Shown piece after piece: positions 12,517 through 24,240 of a DNA stretch of 64,000 nucleotides. Position 1 is the first letter of the stretch, and each line of letters starts with the position of its first letter. The DNA comes from Paramecium octaurelia (Eukaryota; Ciliophora; Oligohymenophorea; Peniculida; Parameciidae): contig CAJJDP010000146.1 of the NCBI GenBank assembly GCA_905182995.1, positions 188,758 to 252,757 on the forward strand, read 5' to 3'. The notes under the pieces are model-generated. The model was not told where the DNA came from. It was given only the letters and a program-made list of their open reading frames with translations, and ran no database searches. The position numbers were made by a program, and so were the translations under genes.

Positions 12517-13152
12517 TCAGGTATAGATCAAGAGGAAAATTAGTGCACAAAGCGTCCCAAAAAGTATAAGGATTGTGCAAATCTAACTTTAATCTAGAAT
12601 TTCATATGTGTTAATTTATACCATTAGTTTTTAGTAAATCCCCTAATTTTTTTTATACGAAATTCATCTTCTTTTAAGTTTTATCCATTTCTACATCTAA
12701 TTGGGCTATCTATCTAAAAATCATAAAAAATTGAACATACTTTCCTTGATGATCAATTTCAATATTGATGTTTGTAGCAGCATTGTGTAACCTATTTGCA
12801 ATATCGGCTATTTCATTAAGATGATCATCTTATTCATTCAAAATATGTTTGTGCTATTCCATTAATAATAATAATAATATAATTTGAATAGTCATTTTTA
12901 AATCATCCCTTTCTTCTTCCTTCTTTCTATTTAGTAGACAACTAAACATTTCAGTGTATTTTCTTTGAGATATAGGGTTTTGTACTTGATGCCATTGATC
13001 TAATATACTTGTATTCCACAAATACTAATTTTATGGAAAATGCAATATTTTCAATTGAGAAATTAAATTTTTATACACCTACTTTCTTTGTGCTGATAAC
13101 TTGTACTTTAATAGTATAATTTCTATTTTGTCTCAGAATATAATTCCATCAT
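12517..13152 (-). CDS. Qc-type SNARE (syntaxin-6/8-like), tail-anchored
   Basis: Reverse strand, TGA at 12517-12519. The C-terminal half is clear: SNARE helix beginning near L-N-E-Q-D-D-H-L-N-E-I, zero-layer glutamine in the segment I-D-H-Q-G-K-Q-I, and the end of the motif at K-K-L-G-D-L-L-K. A 20-residue hydrophobic tail (C-T-I-L-I-L-F-G ... F-L-L-I-Y-T) follows, with the stop right after. Two introns (27 and 28 nt) in this half are firm. The 5' half needs further introns. One solution with three (28, 26, 23 nt) starts at the ATG at 13152 and gives 167 aa; another keeps a frame through W-N-T-S-I-L-D-Q-W. The family call is solid, the N-terminus is not. Role: membrane fusion in the endosome/Golgi system. 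Confidence 0.75.
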
Positions 13153-13410
13153 TTTATTTAATTAAAACCTTCATTGCGTTTGAGTTAAAGTACAATAAAA
13201 TGATCATTTGAAAAATGCATACTTTTTTAAGTAATACAATTCTTATTTATTAGATTTCTAATTAGCACTGTTTTAAAATGAGATTAAATTATTAATAAAT
13301 CATATTAACAAGAACTATTTGATAGAATATGTTGTAAACAAATTACATTGCTGATGCATAATCAATTCCTTCAAATTGATACATTCATTATCACTATATT
13401 GATTAATTAT

Positions 13411-14706
13411 TCATTTTATAAAATTCAGATTTTATGTACTATATTCCCAATTAGTCAATTTAGGCACAGAAAAACGACAATACTATCGAAGATTTTATTT
13501 CCATCCACTACTAAAGGGTGATCCTAATTATTATGGAAAATCTTTAAGATATGATATCCTCTTCCAACTCTTATACTCCCATGTGGTAATGTTCTTATAA
13601 GTCAATAAAGAATGGAATAGGAATAAACTGAGAACCATCAATCCCATTGATATTGATACTATTATACTTATTATGACCATCAGTGAAAACCATCCGCTGT
13701 ATTTAGAGAAGTCAAGGTGTGGAAAAGCCTGCATAGAATAAGAAATCTTACTTCTCTCATTACGTATATGATTTCTTAGATTTAGAACAATAGAAACCAA
13801 TAAAACACACATCTATTCCTTTCTCCAATACAATTGCTGGTCTATTAAATAGGTTAATGTGTATTAATACCCATGGACAATGATGATCATACAATGCTAT
13901 ACATCTATTGCACTTCCTACAATGTTTGGAGCGTATGATTTAATCTTGATTGCAGATGGGACAGTATCTCTTCTCAATAAACATACTATTCCCGTGATGT
14001 ACACTTTGATCTATGTTTTTATCATTGTTCGCAGATTTGGGTGATTACTGATGTTCAACTTATTCAACATTGATTTCCTGTTAATAATTGAATTGGGGTT
14101 CTGTTTGTGTGTTGGGATTGTTATTGTTATTGATATCAGGCTTTGTACTTCCTTGAGAAAGCACTTATGAGGTTCGAGCATTGTTTTGATGAGGACTTTG
14201 CATTTGCGAAACCATCTTGGAAGGAGTTCTTGATTTCTCTGGGGTTTTCTCATAAGACTTGGCATTATTATCCATATTATGAATTTCATTGTCAGGGAAA
14301 TTTTATTCATCAACCGAAGCCTCGCATTCCATTTCAAATTCATCTTTATTCCTACAAATAATGAATTTGCTGTACTTTGGTTTCTCTTTAGCTTATTCAA
14401 CAACTTTCAAATCGATTCGTTCTTCTGGAACTTGCTCCTTTGTTCTCAGTTGAGAATTGCCTGGAAGTGGATGAAATGATTATCGCTTTTTTTAATATGG
14501 ATTTGAACTGTCTGTGTATTAATAATCACTGATTGTAACAAATCCTGGCTTATCATATCATTATTATTTACGTCCTTGAATGCAGTAAATCCATAGAAAA
14601 TTAAAGTAAACATTATCATCAAATAAAGATAATACGTACCCAATTTCGAACTTTCAAATAAACCATCATCTACAATGCTAAAAATGCTCAGCAAATAGAT
14701 TTGCAT
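13411..14706 (-). CDS. DHHC-type protein S-acyltransferase (palmitoyltransferase)
   Basis: Reverse strand, ATG at 14706 and TGA at 13411-13413; three introns (14549-14571, 13842-13870, 13729-13751) give 406 aa exactly in frame. An N-terminal membrane segment is followed by K-D-P-G-F-V, typical just after TM2 of the family. The Cys-rich domain runs Y-C-P-I-C-N...R-S-K-H-C-R-K-C-N-R-C with catalytic D-H-H-C (residues about 266-269) and C-P-W-T-S-N-C-I-G. Two more membrane helices and the T-T-x-E motif (N-I-T-T-W-E-Y) follow. The 150-residue Asn/Gln-rich insert before the Cys-rich domain is unusual in composition. Role: S-acylation of membrane-associated proteins. Confidence 0.93.
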
Positions 14707-14857
14707 GATTCCATAGAATATTGGTGCTCAAATATTCAATTAAATTATACCTAATTTAACCATCAACCCACTTTAATATTAATTAATAAAATAACCTTTT
14801 TGATATTCTTATTTTTAAAGTAAATTAATAAAAAAATGAAATACTAAATAAAAAAGG

Positions 14858-14975
14858 GTTGTCAACACGAGGACTTCCCAAGCGGTCCCCCACCTTAGTA
14901 CTAACCTCGCCTTAAGCCGCTTAACTTCGGAGTTCGAATGGGATCCGGTGCTTTAGGCTTAGTATGGCCGACAAC
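14858..14975 (-). rRNA. 5S ribosomal RNA
   Basis: 118 bp on the reverse strand, with complementary ends (GTTGTC...GACAAC) forming helix I and the internal-promoter/loop region with GGATCCCATTCGAACTCCGA. It ends next to a run of T on the transcribed strand, a Pol III terminator. It matches the other copies at 46344-46461 and 53317-53434. The bases just upstream of the transcript start (reverse-strand TAAATATCG) recur at every copy. Confidence 0.96.
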
Positions 14976-15026
14976 GATATTTACTATATGGTTTGGTATT
15001 TTAATGGTTGGTTTTAATATATATAT

Positions 15027-15700
15027 TCATTTTTAATCTTTGAATTGGGTTTCAGTTTTACATTTTGAATACTTGTTAAAATTAGATTAATATTTGCTAA
15101 TGTTGGCATGTATTTTGACATTTAATGTTGATTCATTAATTGAATCACTCTATTAGTGAATTTTTAATTCTTTTTGTAAAATTACATTGGTCTCTGGATG
15201 AATCAACTATGAGAGCATTTCATTCACAGGTGACAAATGGATTTTCATCATCAGATTCATTTATTCTATGCTTTTTCTTAATTTAATATTATCCAATTTG
15301 ACTTGTTGCACAAATTTCAATATATTATGATACTTATTCATTTGATTATGTTGAAATTGTAAATCCTATATGATATTACATTGATTCATACCAGGAATCC
15401 TATCTTCTATTGTGATTTCAATATATGATTCTCCTATTTCAATTCTTCAATTGTCTACTCCATCTACTTGATTTATTGGATAAGGTAGTAGACATAAGAT
15501 GTGTCGGATTGGGATTGTTGTGGTTTATTGGCAAATGACTTAGAAAAGGAAAGAGAAGTTGACAAATGATTAGGGGACCCATGTTATTCTAGTTATTTGC
15601 GATGGGACTTGCTAGGCGATGGTTCTTGTTTGAAGAAGGCGTTTTGGAAATGATGCACACTTTTGTTTTGACTCAACAAGTAAGGTCTCAAATCACTCAT
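15027..15700 (-). CDS. Small coiled-coil protein (left copy)
   Basis: Reverse strand, ATG at 15700 and TGA at 15027-15029, one 26-nt intron, 215 aa. The first ~70 residues are polar (Ser, Pro, Asn, Gln). From about M-E-Q-T-I-E-E-L-K a heptad-like helix (K-Q-E-N-H-I-L-K, then I-L-K-F-V-Q-Q-V-K-L) suggests a coiled coil. No domain is recognised. An identical gene sits at 16411-17084 in the duplicated segment; only one of the two is likely to exist. Confidence 0.7.
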
Positions 15701-15771
15701 AATCGTAAATAAATTTATTATATAATTATACTCTCAATGAGAGCAGAAAAAAAAATACAAAATTTGTAAAT

Positions 15772-16071
15772 TCAAAATTGATCCAAATCCAACACCAAAA
15801 GGCTTGATTTAACTATTGGATCGATTTGGTTTTCTAGTAATTCATCTACGCTTTCTATTGGTTCCTCGTAATGGATGAGAACCAATGTTCGAAAACCTCG
15901 AAATTATTGCTTTAAAGATTTTCTATGCGGGAACTTATTGCATCGATTACCTGGATATTGTTCATTGGAATTACATTGATTTCTGAATGAGAAGTTTAAG
16001 TTTTTACATACACCACAGATCCAATCACCAACTCTCTGTTTTCTCTTTACTATGTAGGGAGAACTATTCAT
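15772..16071 (-). CDS. RanBP2-type zinc-finger small protein (left copy)
   Basis: Reverse strand, ATG at 16071, TGA at 15772-15774; one 24-nt intron splits the last zinc-finger segment and gives 91 aa. The finger is textbook: G-D-W-I-C-G-V-C-K-N-L-N-F-S-F-R-N-Q-C then N-R-C, i.e. W-x-C-x2-C-x10-C-x2-C. The acidic tail (V-D-E-L-L-E) ends L-D-L-D-Q-F. RanBP2 fingers bind single-stranded RNA or ubiquitin; which one applies is unknown. The forward frame over the same bases (15987-16235) is a shadow. The copy at 17156-17455 is identical. Confidence 0.82.
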
Positions 16072-16410
16072 ATATTTTATTATTTGAAATTCAAAAATTA
16101 ATAACGATATATGAAATTAGAATTTTTTATAATATATTTATACCTTATAACATTTTTGCCTTTAAAGTAATATATTTGAATTTGAGGCAATATATTTTTT
16201 ATGAATTAATAATAATCCCAAAGTTCGACTCATAGGAGAAATAATTCAGAAATTAGTATTGAGGCTCTCCCAGTAGAATCTGAATCAATAAACTATTTAT
16301 AAATAGCCTATAGTTGGCTAACTACAGTAAGAGCTATTCTATTTAGGCTCTTTTGATAATGGTACTATTTANTGGTTTGGTATTTTAATGGTTGGTTTTA
16401 ATATATATAT

Positions 16411-17084
16411 TCATTTTTAATCTTTGAATTGGGTTTCAGTTTTACATTTTGAATACTTGTTAAAATTAGATTAATATTTGCTAATGTTGGCATGTATTTT
16501 GACATTTAATGTTGATTCATTAATTGAATCACTCTATTAGTGAATTTTTAATTCTTTTTGTAAAATTACATTGGTCTCTGGATGAATCAACTATGAGAGC
16601 ATTTCATTCACAGGTGACAAATGGATTTTCATCATCAGATTCATTTATTCTATGCTTTTTCTTAATTTAATATTATCCAATTTGACTTGTTGCACAAATT
16701 TCAATATATTATGATACTTATTCATTTGATTATGTTGAAATTGTAAATCCTATATGATATTACATTGATTCATACCAGGAATCCTATCTTCTATTGTGAT
16801 TTCAATATATGATTCTCCTATTTCAATTCTTCAATTGTCTACTCCATCTACTTGATTTATTGGATAAGGTAGTAGACATAAGATGTGTCGGATTGGGATT
16901 GTTGTGGTTTATTGGCAAATGACTTAGAAAAGGAAAGAGAAGTTGACAAATGATTAGGGGACCCATGTTATTCTAGTTATTTGCGATGGGACTTGCTAGG
17001 CGATGGTTCTTGTTTGAAGAAGGCGTTTTGGAAATGATGCACACTTTTGTTTTGACTCAACAAGTAAGGTCTCAAATCACTCAT
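16411..17084 (-). CDS. Small coiled-coil protein (right copy, probable assembly duplicate)
   Basis: Identical in sequence and exon structure to 15027-15700, offset 1384. See that entry for content. It should be counted once. Confidence 0.6.
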
Positions 17085-17155
17085 AATCGTAAATAAATTT
17101 ATTATATAATTATACTCTCAATGAGAGCAGAAAAAAAAATACAAAATTTGTAAAT

Positions 17156-17455
17156 TCAAAATTGATCCAAATCCAACACCAAAAGGCTTGATTTAACTAT
17201 TGGATCGATTTGGTTTTCTAGTAATTCATCTACGCTTTCTATTGGTTCCTCGTAATGGATGAGAACCAATGTTCGAAAACCTCGAAATTATTGCTTTAAA
17301 GATTTTCTATGCGGGAACTTATTGCATCGATTACCTGGATATTGTTCATTGGAATTACATTGATTTCTGAATGAGAAGTTTAAGTTTTTACATACACCAC
17401 AGATCCAATCACCAACTCTCTGTTTTCTCTTTACTATGTAGGGAGAACTATTCAT
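17156..17455 (-). CDS. RanBP2-type zinc-finger small protein (right copy, probable assembly duplicate)
   Basis: Identical to 15772-16071, offset 1384, including the intron inside the zinc finger. It should be counted once. Confidence 0.65.
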
Positions 17456-17742
17456 ATATTTTATTATTTGAAATTCAAAAATTAATAACGATATATGAAA
17501 TTAGAATTTTTTATAATATATTTATACCTTATAACATTTTTGCCTTTAAAGTAATATATTTGAATTTGAGGCAATATATTTTTTATGAATTAATAATAAT
17601 CCCAAAGTTCGACTCATAGGAGAAATAATTCAGAAATTAGTATTGAGGCTCTCCCAGTAGAATCTGAATCAATAAACTATTTATAAATAGCCTATAGTTG
17701 GCTAACTACAGTAAGAGCTATTCTATTTAGGCTCTTTTGATA

Positions 17743-19077
17743 ATGGTACTATTTAATTGTTTCTTGACATTGTTACTTTCCTCCTTCACATTTAATCTGA
17801 GCTTAAGGATACCCATTTTATTTCTCAGCATTGGACATCTCCTATATTTGATAAAAATTTGTATTTCTTTTCATCAGATGTATAATTAATTGTGTATTAG
17901 ACAGAACCAGAAGTAATCCAGATTGCTGCTTTGAATTGTTGTGGGGTATTGGATTAATATCTTATTATGTATGTTTAATAAATATGATCAGAGTTGCTTG
18001 ATTTATTTTGTTGATAATAACGACTTCTAAATGCAATATTTGTCAATGTTTTTGACACTCTATACAACCATATGGTTGATGCAATCCATGATTTAGTTAT
18101 AAAGGAACAAAGATCAAGCCAATCAACAGAAATTAGTATTTAAATAAATAATAGCCATAGATTGTAGTATTAATAAGATTTTGTTTTGTTATTCAGTTAA
18201 TGTTCATAAATCTGAAACTTATAAGTTGGTTGTCAATTAGATGGATCTACACATTTTCGATATTATGGATATTCTTATTAATGGTGATACTTTTGAAATT
18301 ATTTTCTCTATTCAGATTGTCAAACCTAATAAACCAATATTTCAATAGTAGGGTTGATTAAAGGCAAAAACTGATGATTAACATAATTGGGATGATTTGG
18401 GTCAATTTATTTCTTTTTGGTTTTTGTGGTGTCCCTGCTTATACCCTCTATTAAATGAGTATTTTTTTGGACCAAAATTTGGATCATAATTACTAACTTC
18501 CAATATTAACTAGTGTGTTCTATACTTTGGTTTTTTTGGTCTACTCCTTATATCGCAAAAAAATACTATCAACTTTTATATTGAATTAATTAAAACCACA
18601 AACTCAATCATATCATGAAGGAGAACTGGAAATCATCACTTTTCCTAGTTCTAGAAATCAAAAGAAATTTGTTCATTATTTTAAGGATAACATTTTACAT
18701 GATTTTCCTAAACAACTAATTAGGATCTCGAGTACCTACTATCTGCCAGAGGATCAAAGGAATCAAACTGAAATAAACTCAGCTGGTTTCAACAACAAAT
18801 CTCCCAATTTAACTGAAGTAGTCTAACATGATGAAACAATGAAATAATGTTTTAATTGTATTCAATAACAAAGTTGTACAGTCAATATTCCATGTGGTCA
18901 TGGAGGAGTCTGTTCGAAATGTGCTGTTGATTGGTTCAAAAAACGAAATGAATGCTTAATATGTAGAAGTGTAATATTATATATTTGATAACATATTAGG
19001 AAATATAGGCAATCTTGAAAGTTGCTAAGGCAGAAAATCATAGAGTCAAAGTAGTGGACATAATTGTGTCAAATTGA
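17743..19077 (+). CDS. Multi-pass membrane protein with C-terminal RING finger
   Basis: The proposed start is ATG 17743; TGA at 19075-19077. The 3' two-thirds reads cleanly with introns at a GTATTTAAAT...CATAG site and a final intron just before the last exon. Several hydrophobic helices precede a RING domain: C-F-N-C...C-T-V-N-I-P-C-G-H-G-G-V-C-S-K-C...C-L-I-C-R. This is a C3HC4-like finger of the type seen in membrane-bound E3 ubiquitin ligases. The short tail after the finger is helical. The 5' exon joins are tentative: reaching the downstream frame needs an atypically long (about 40 nt) intron or an unrecognised one. Likely role: membrane-anchored E3 ligase. Confidence 0.72.
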
Positions 19078-19497
19078 TTTGTTACTCAATTATTAATTAA
19101 TGAAATAGCCCATTTCTTATAAATGGAATTATTATAGAAAAATATAATGTTAATAAATTCTTTTGATTTTATTTTCAATATCAATTAATTATTAGTGATA
19201 TCGATATCTAACAATCTCATATTATTATATTACATTCTCTCCCTCTTTAATATAAGTAAGCATAAAGTCTAAAGGAAATCCCAGAATATTGTTTATGAAT
19301 TAGATTCCATATAATTAAAAGAGTCTTAACATGGAACTCTTCTAATCAAATTTAAGGTTATTGATATATAATAGTAAATAAATAAATAGGAATATATATA
19401 TATTGTCCATTTGATAAAAATCTAATGCCAAAATTATAAGTAGATTAAGAACAAAGGTTTCTTGTCATGAAATCAATTTAGAGAAATAAATGAATCA

Positions 19498-22400
19498 ATG
19501 AATTCGAATTCATAAACTAAGTCTATTGTGTATTTCTTAGAAATTGTATACTTAAAAGTAGTGCATATTCCAAGTATTGGTAACCTGAATTAGAAACAAA
19601 AATAAGTTTGCTCTGTTTGTAAATAAATTATTAAAATAAATAAATGGAAATTATTGATTAAGAGTCGCGCATACTTAGTCAGCGAATCCTCAATGAATTT
19701 CATATAAATGAAATACGAAGCAATTTCATTAGTATTCTGGGAATCAACAAAACTCATTTTGGGTAATACCTCTAAAATAATCTCAAGAATTACTGATTTC
19801 ACCAATCTAATATACAGATTGGCAGAAAATAATTAGGTGTCATAATCTACTATCCAAGATTGCTTTAACATCTTCGACGAAAACAAGGATGGGAAACTTG
19901 ATTGGAATGAATATTTGAAGTTGTTTGTAGAATACCTTAAGAAAGTACAATGTCTAAAATACTTGAAATCATTGTCCTCCCTTGAGGAATAGAGCTAGTA
20001 ATGGATTACAATTAATTTCTAGATATCTCCAATAATTGCAAATAGCTTTTTTGGCTTCTCCATTCAAATAACTGTTCACAACCTAAAACTTATAATAGGT
20101 TGAACAAACTCTAGCTTCCTTTGAAAACAGATCATCAAACAAATAAATAAAAAAATACTATTTCATCTGCAGAGATTCTTTTGAACCCTCCTTGAATCAA
20201 CTCAATTAAGACATCATTCTTTTTTAAGACTTCAATATTTTGACAGCACAAATTATTTAATCTCTCAAAAGTGTGTTATTATAAAGATTACCCCATGTAA
20301 AAATAAACAAAATAGATTACGTGAATTCATTGATTGTCTAGATCATAAATAATGGATATTGCAATCATCTATTCAAATTGCTTTTGGTTGACGACGAAAA
20401 AGATCAAGGCCCCACAGATGAAAAAGATTAAAATCAAATTATGGGAATGCAAGCACTTACATTAATTGCAGCCACCATTCACATCTACGACATCCAAATA
20501 CTTATCCCCATTCAAAGCAGTCTTTTGGTCGACACCATATTAAATATCATCTCAGAAACACAAAATGATCTCATCATTGAATAAGGTTACATCCTACTAG
20601 GACATCTAATTCTATACGACAAATCATTTCAATAAATATTGTTTACCAAAAGATAAGCCATCTTAGAAATCTAATAAACTGATGACGAAAAGATATTTTA
20701 TCACAGTTGGTTCGTTGGATGTCTATTCTCCAGATATGAAAATCATCAAGCCAGCAAATTTATGACTTAAATGAATGCCTTACCAGATAATCTACTTTGG
20801 CTCTAGAGCATTCTCAACTACTATTAACAATATGGATTAATTTAATCTATTGAAAAAAATCAAATCAGAATTCAAATTCAAATCAACATGCTCATTATAA
20901 TTCAACCTTTATTGGCTACATAAATACACCAAGATGTTCTTATTGCTCTACTCTAACAATTACAAAATTAAGCTACAGACAATAGATTTAAATTGCAAAT
21001 CTTAAGCACTCTTAAAAAAATATTTAAATTGCCTTATCAATTGAATTATCAAAATTTCACCGCATAAAATATCCTCCTATCCAACAATCTATTGAATATC
21101 TTAATGTAACTTATTACAGATCCCAATCCACAGATTAGTTATAAGGCGAAAAAGTTATTTTTTAAGACCCTCTGTCTTGAGAATTCAGGAATACTCCTAA
21201 AATATTTATAAGAATCTAATAATTTACAGTCATTCCTGTTTGTTCTTGAAAGTCAATTCGTTTAAAATGTAGATGCCAACTTCTAGAAGTACTTCAAATA
21301 TAAAATACTCACCATCTTAAGATTAATGAGCTAAGATAGTAATACCTTCTAAATCCTATCCACAGATCAATGGCTCTTCAAACTACTCATTAAAGCACTT
21401 AATGACAACAATCAAGTCTTTACTTCAAATAATTAGGTTATGGTTAATTGCCAATATGATTACTTTGTGATCAATGAGATTACCGAATATTGCATCACCT
21501 TTAATCAACATTTTTAACCAATGTTGAGACAAAAACCTTAATTATCCTTTCAAGCCTTAGAAACCATCTATTAAATATTTCCAAATCAACAAGCTATCAA
21601 TGAAATCAAACAATACTTTGTTAAGCTCTTAGAGAATATAGATAAATATTAACCATTGATTTTAAAGAAATACTTGAAACCCCTTTACCAGTCAGTTTGT
21701 GAGATTGTGACTTAACTCACTCATTTGACATTGTCATTGAATGAACTTGTCAAGAATAATCAAGTGTTCCACAATAATTTCATCTCCTTCTTACAATTCA
21801 TGGTAAATGATCTTGCCTTGTTTTAGGAGTATTTAACTAGTAAAAAGGAATTAGTTGATGATACCCTATTAATAATTGGCACTGAAGCCACCTATGATGG
21901 TTGTGTCGTAACCACAGTTTATTTGAACACCTATTAAAACTCCTCCAGATGCAAGATAGTCTTGAAACCCTAGCTTACCTTATTAGAATTTGAAAAATAT
22001 GTAGAATAAGGCCTGTAGACATCAGGTCCTCTCCTGTACTTGGTAATTAATTAGAATCATCCCAATAAAATACCTTATGATGACTTTTCGATCATAGATG
22101 AAATGTGCTTTAGAAAATTCAAGGAACTTGCAGATTAATTCATAGAAACCCAATTTGGAAGTGTCAAGGTCTCTCAGGAGGTCATAGCTGTTGAACTCTT
22201 CAGATTAAAGATGGAAGATTATTCAATGAAGAAAATTTATGAAATCTTGAACAAAGGTTCTACCTATATTTAATTCAAACAAATTCAAGACAATTAGATG
22301 TTATGGTTTTTGGAGAATAATTCAGGTATGTATTCAAAGTAGGCATTTAGATACCAAAGACAAAGGATAGCAATTGTAATAAATATTTCAATTGACTAAA

Positions 22401-23061
22401 CTCCCATATACATATATAGAGAATCTTTTTGATGTATTTTTAATATAATACCTAGTCAATCAATTAATTCTTCGATAAAAACAATCTTTAATAGTAATAT
22501 AGATAAATACTTCAAGATAATTTTAAGGATTATTTATAGGACATGAAGATTCCTCCCTTATTGGGACATAAGATTGCCACTTTTTTAGCACGAAACGGAC
22601 TCAAGAATCCCATTGATTTCTAGGATTTTATTTGCTTCGTTTCTATCTTTTATCAATAGAGGTACTTTCTTTGATTTATGAAATTATTACAGTTTTAGTG
22701 AAACCATCATCATGAAGTTTACGTATTTGTTGTATGCAAATAAGGAAGGAAAGTTTGGCAAGGATTAATTATGTGAATATTTGTAAACAATTTTTGTAAT
22801 TAGTAAATTTTACTTTAGGATATTTAAAACTAAATAATTTATGAAGAACAAATTAATGAATGGGGCTCAAATTTATTTGTTAAGATAGATCAAAACTAAG
22901 ATGGATATATTTCATTCTATGAATACCATGCCTTATTGAAGGAAGAATAATATAGAGCTAAACTATTGGATCCAATCTGTGCACTGTTTACAAACTTGCC
23001 ATTTCAAAATACAACCAATCGGTTCTTTTTTGGAACACCTTAGAAATTGTTTAGAAGTTGA
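19498..23061 (+). CDS. Large EF-hand protein with helical-repeat-like centre
   Basis: ATG at 19498, TGA at 23059-23061, roughly 1,100 aa. One EF-hand lies near the start (D-E-N-K-D-G-K-L-D-W-N-E, from 19876) and another near the end (D-Q-N-Q-D-G-Y-I-S-F-Y-E, from 22888). Between them about 850 residues of Leu/Ile-rich helices without membrane segments suggest an ARM/HEAT-like solenoid, but I cannot identify a named family. One long uninterrupted frame covers about 20020-22320; introns of typical size appear near 22330, 22660 and 22795. The junction near 19940-20010 is unresolved. Likely role: calcium-responsive scaffold. Confidence 0.72.
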
Positions 23062-23886
23062 AATATAATAAGAAACCGCGATATTTTTCATTTAAATTTA
23101 GATAATAATATAATTCTCACTCTTACAGATTTTCTTGACAAACTAGTATAATTAATAATTGTGGAATTAAAATCAATATTTTTATTATCAACTCATAATC
23201 ACATAACCCAAAATTTATATTAAAAATTTATATTTTAATTATTGTTTCAGATAAAATAGCATCTGATATCGTGTTTTATTCGACCCTCAACTAAACTGAA
23301 ATATTCATTCGATTCCCATTAGCGTCTCTTTATTTTTCTACTTCTCATCTAATATCCGAATTTTCACTTCTGTTCAAAATCTAAAAATAGCCACAGACTA
23401 ATTTATATGTCTAATCTCGCACTTTACAACTATTCACACTCTAGGATTATTATATATTGTTTTTCTAATTAAACTAATGCCAATATAATTCACTTCCCTT
23501 TTCCATACATTGTATTTTATTATTACTTATATTAAATTTAAAATAACTTGTTGTTAATGAAAGGTCTTCTTATCACATTCCTTACTAGATCAATTATCAT
23601 GTATGATATGGAAGTTTGAAAAAGTTTTAAAAAATTTAAACTTGAAGCATATTTTAGACAGCTATTGTTACTGGATAGAAGAGATGGTATAATAAAGATG
23701 TTCTATGTAATACTTTACAAATAGCCTTTCGAGCATCAGACCACTAGATTATTTATTAAATTAATTTGGCTTGTTCTAGAATAGCATAGGCCTTAGCAAT
23801 TCACAATTATATTAAAATCAACTCAATATTATAAACTCATTAAAAGTAGCTAAAAATTTAAATTTTTCAAATCCTTTATTAATAAA
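23062..23886. other. AT-rich intergenic region, nothing recognised
   Basis: Short A/T runs and frequent TGA in all frames. No RNA gene or coding signal was seen. Confidence 0.5.
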
Positions 23887-24240
23887 ATGAAATAAAATTC
23901 CCAAAAAACTAGAACCTATTAAAAAGTTTCAAACATTAAAAAAAAGACTCTTATGAATATGGTATTCCTAATGGGATATAAAATAAAACATGTAATTTCT
24001 AATCTCATTCCATATCGTTAGGCAGCCAAGCAATTGAATATCAAGTATGCGGCAGCCAAAACTATCATTGTATGTCATAGAAACAATGTTATGAAACAAA
24101 AACTTGAATTTAAATCTCCCTAAGAATGCAAGATAGTTTCTATAAATTTAAAAAAGTGCAAGATTACTATTATTACAAGGGTTGGAGGCGATGATGTCTC
24201 TTAAAACTCATTTGAATATTCTCGGATAGAAGGGGTTTGA
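23887..24240 (+). CDS. Small helix-turn-helix protein (paralogue of 39803-40157)
   Basis: ATG at 23887, one 30-nt intron (23992-24021), TGA at 24238-24240, 107 aa. After a basic leader the sequence runs Y-K-I-K-H | A-A-K-Q-L-N-I-K-Y-A-A-A-K-T-I-I, where the bar marks the intron. This is a helix-turn-helix of the Psq/transposase-HTH style (A-A-K-x-L-x-I-K-Y-x-x-A-K). The tail is Lys/Ile-rich with no second domain. The reverse-strand gene at 39803-40157 has the same block (A-A-K-K-L-Q-I-K-Y-A-T-A-K) and its intron falls at the same codon. Likely a DNA-binding protein. It may belong to a ciliate-expanded family or derive from a transposase HTH. Confidence 0.65.

Larger units (their letters stand above)
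14989..16371. repeat. 1383-bp segment repeated at 16373-17755 across an N (probable contig overlap)
   Basis: Bases 14989-16371 and 16373-17755 match at a fixed offset of 1384 wherever compared, with only an N at 16372 between them. Each copy carries a complete coiled-coil gene and a complete RanBP2-type zinc-finger gene. Exact identity including introns and AT-rich spacers favours unmerged overlapping contig ends over a biological tandem duplication. Confidence 0.85.
16373..17755. repeat. Right copy of the 1383-bp segment at 14989-16371
   Basis: This is the second copy, beginning immediately after the N at 16372 and running on into the RING-protein gene. It is presumably the start of the right-hand contig. 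Confidence 0.85.

Noticed and set aside
15987..16235. Forward 82-aa ORF, also at 17371-17619
   Set aside because: Antisense to the RanBP2 zinc-finger gene and its upstream flank; the repetition reflects the duplicated segment.
14989..17755. Biological tandem duplication at the N joins
   Set aside because: I found no divergence in spacers or introns, and the copies start and stop at Ns without regard to gene limits, so assembly overlap is simpler.
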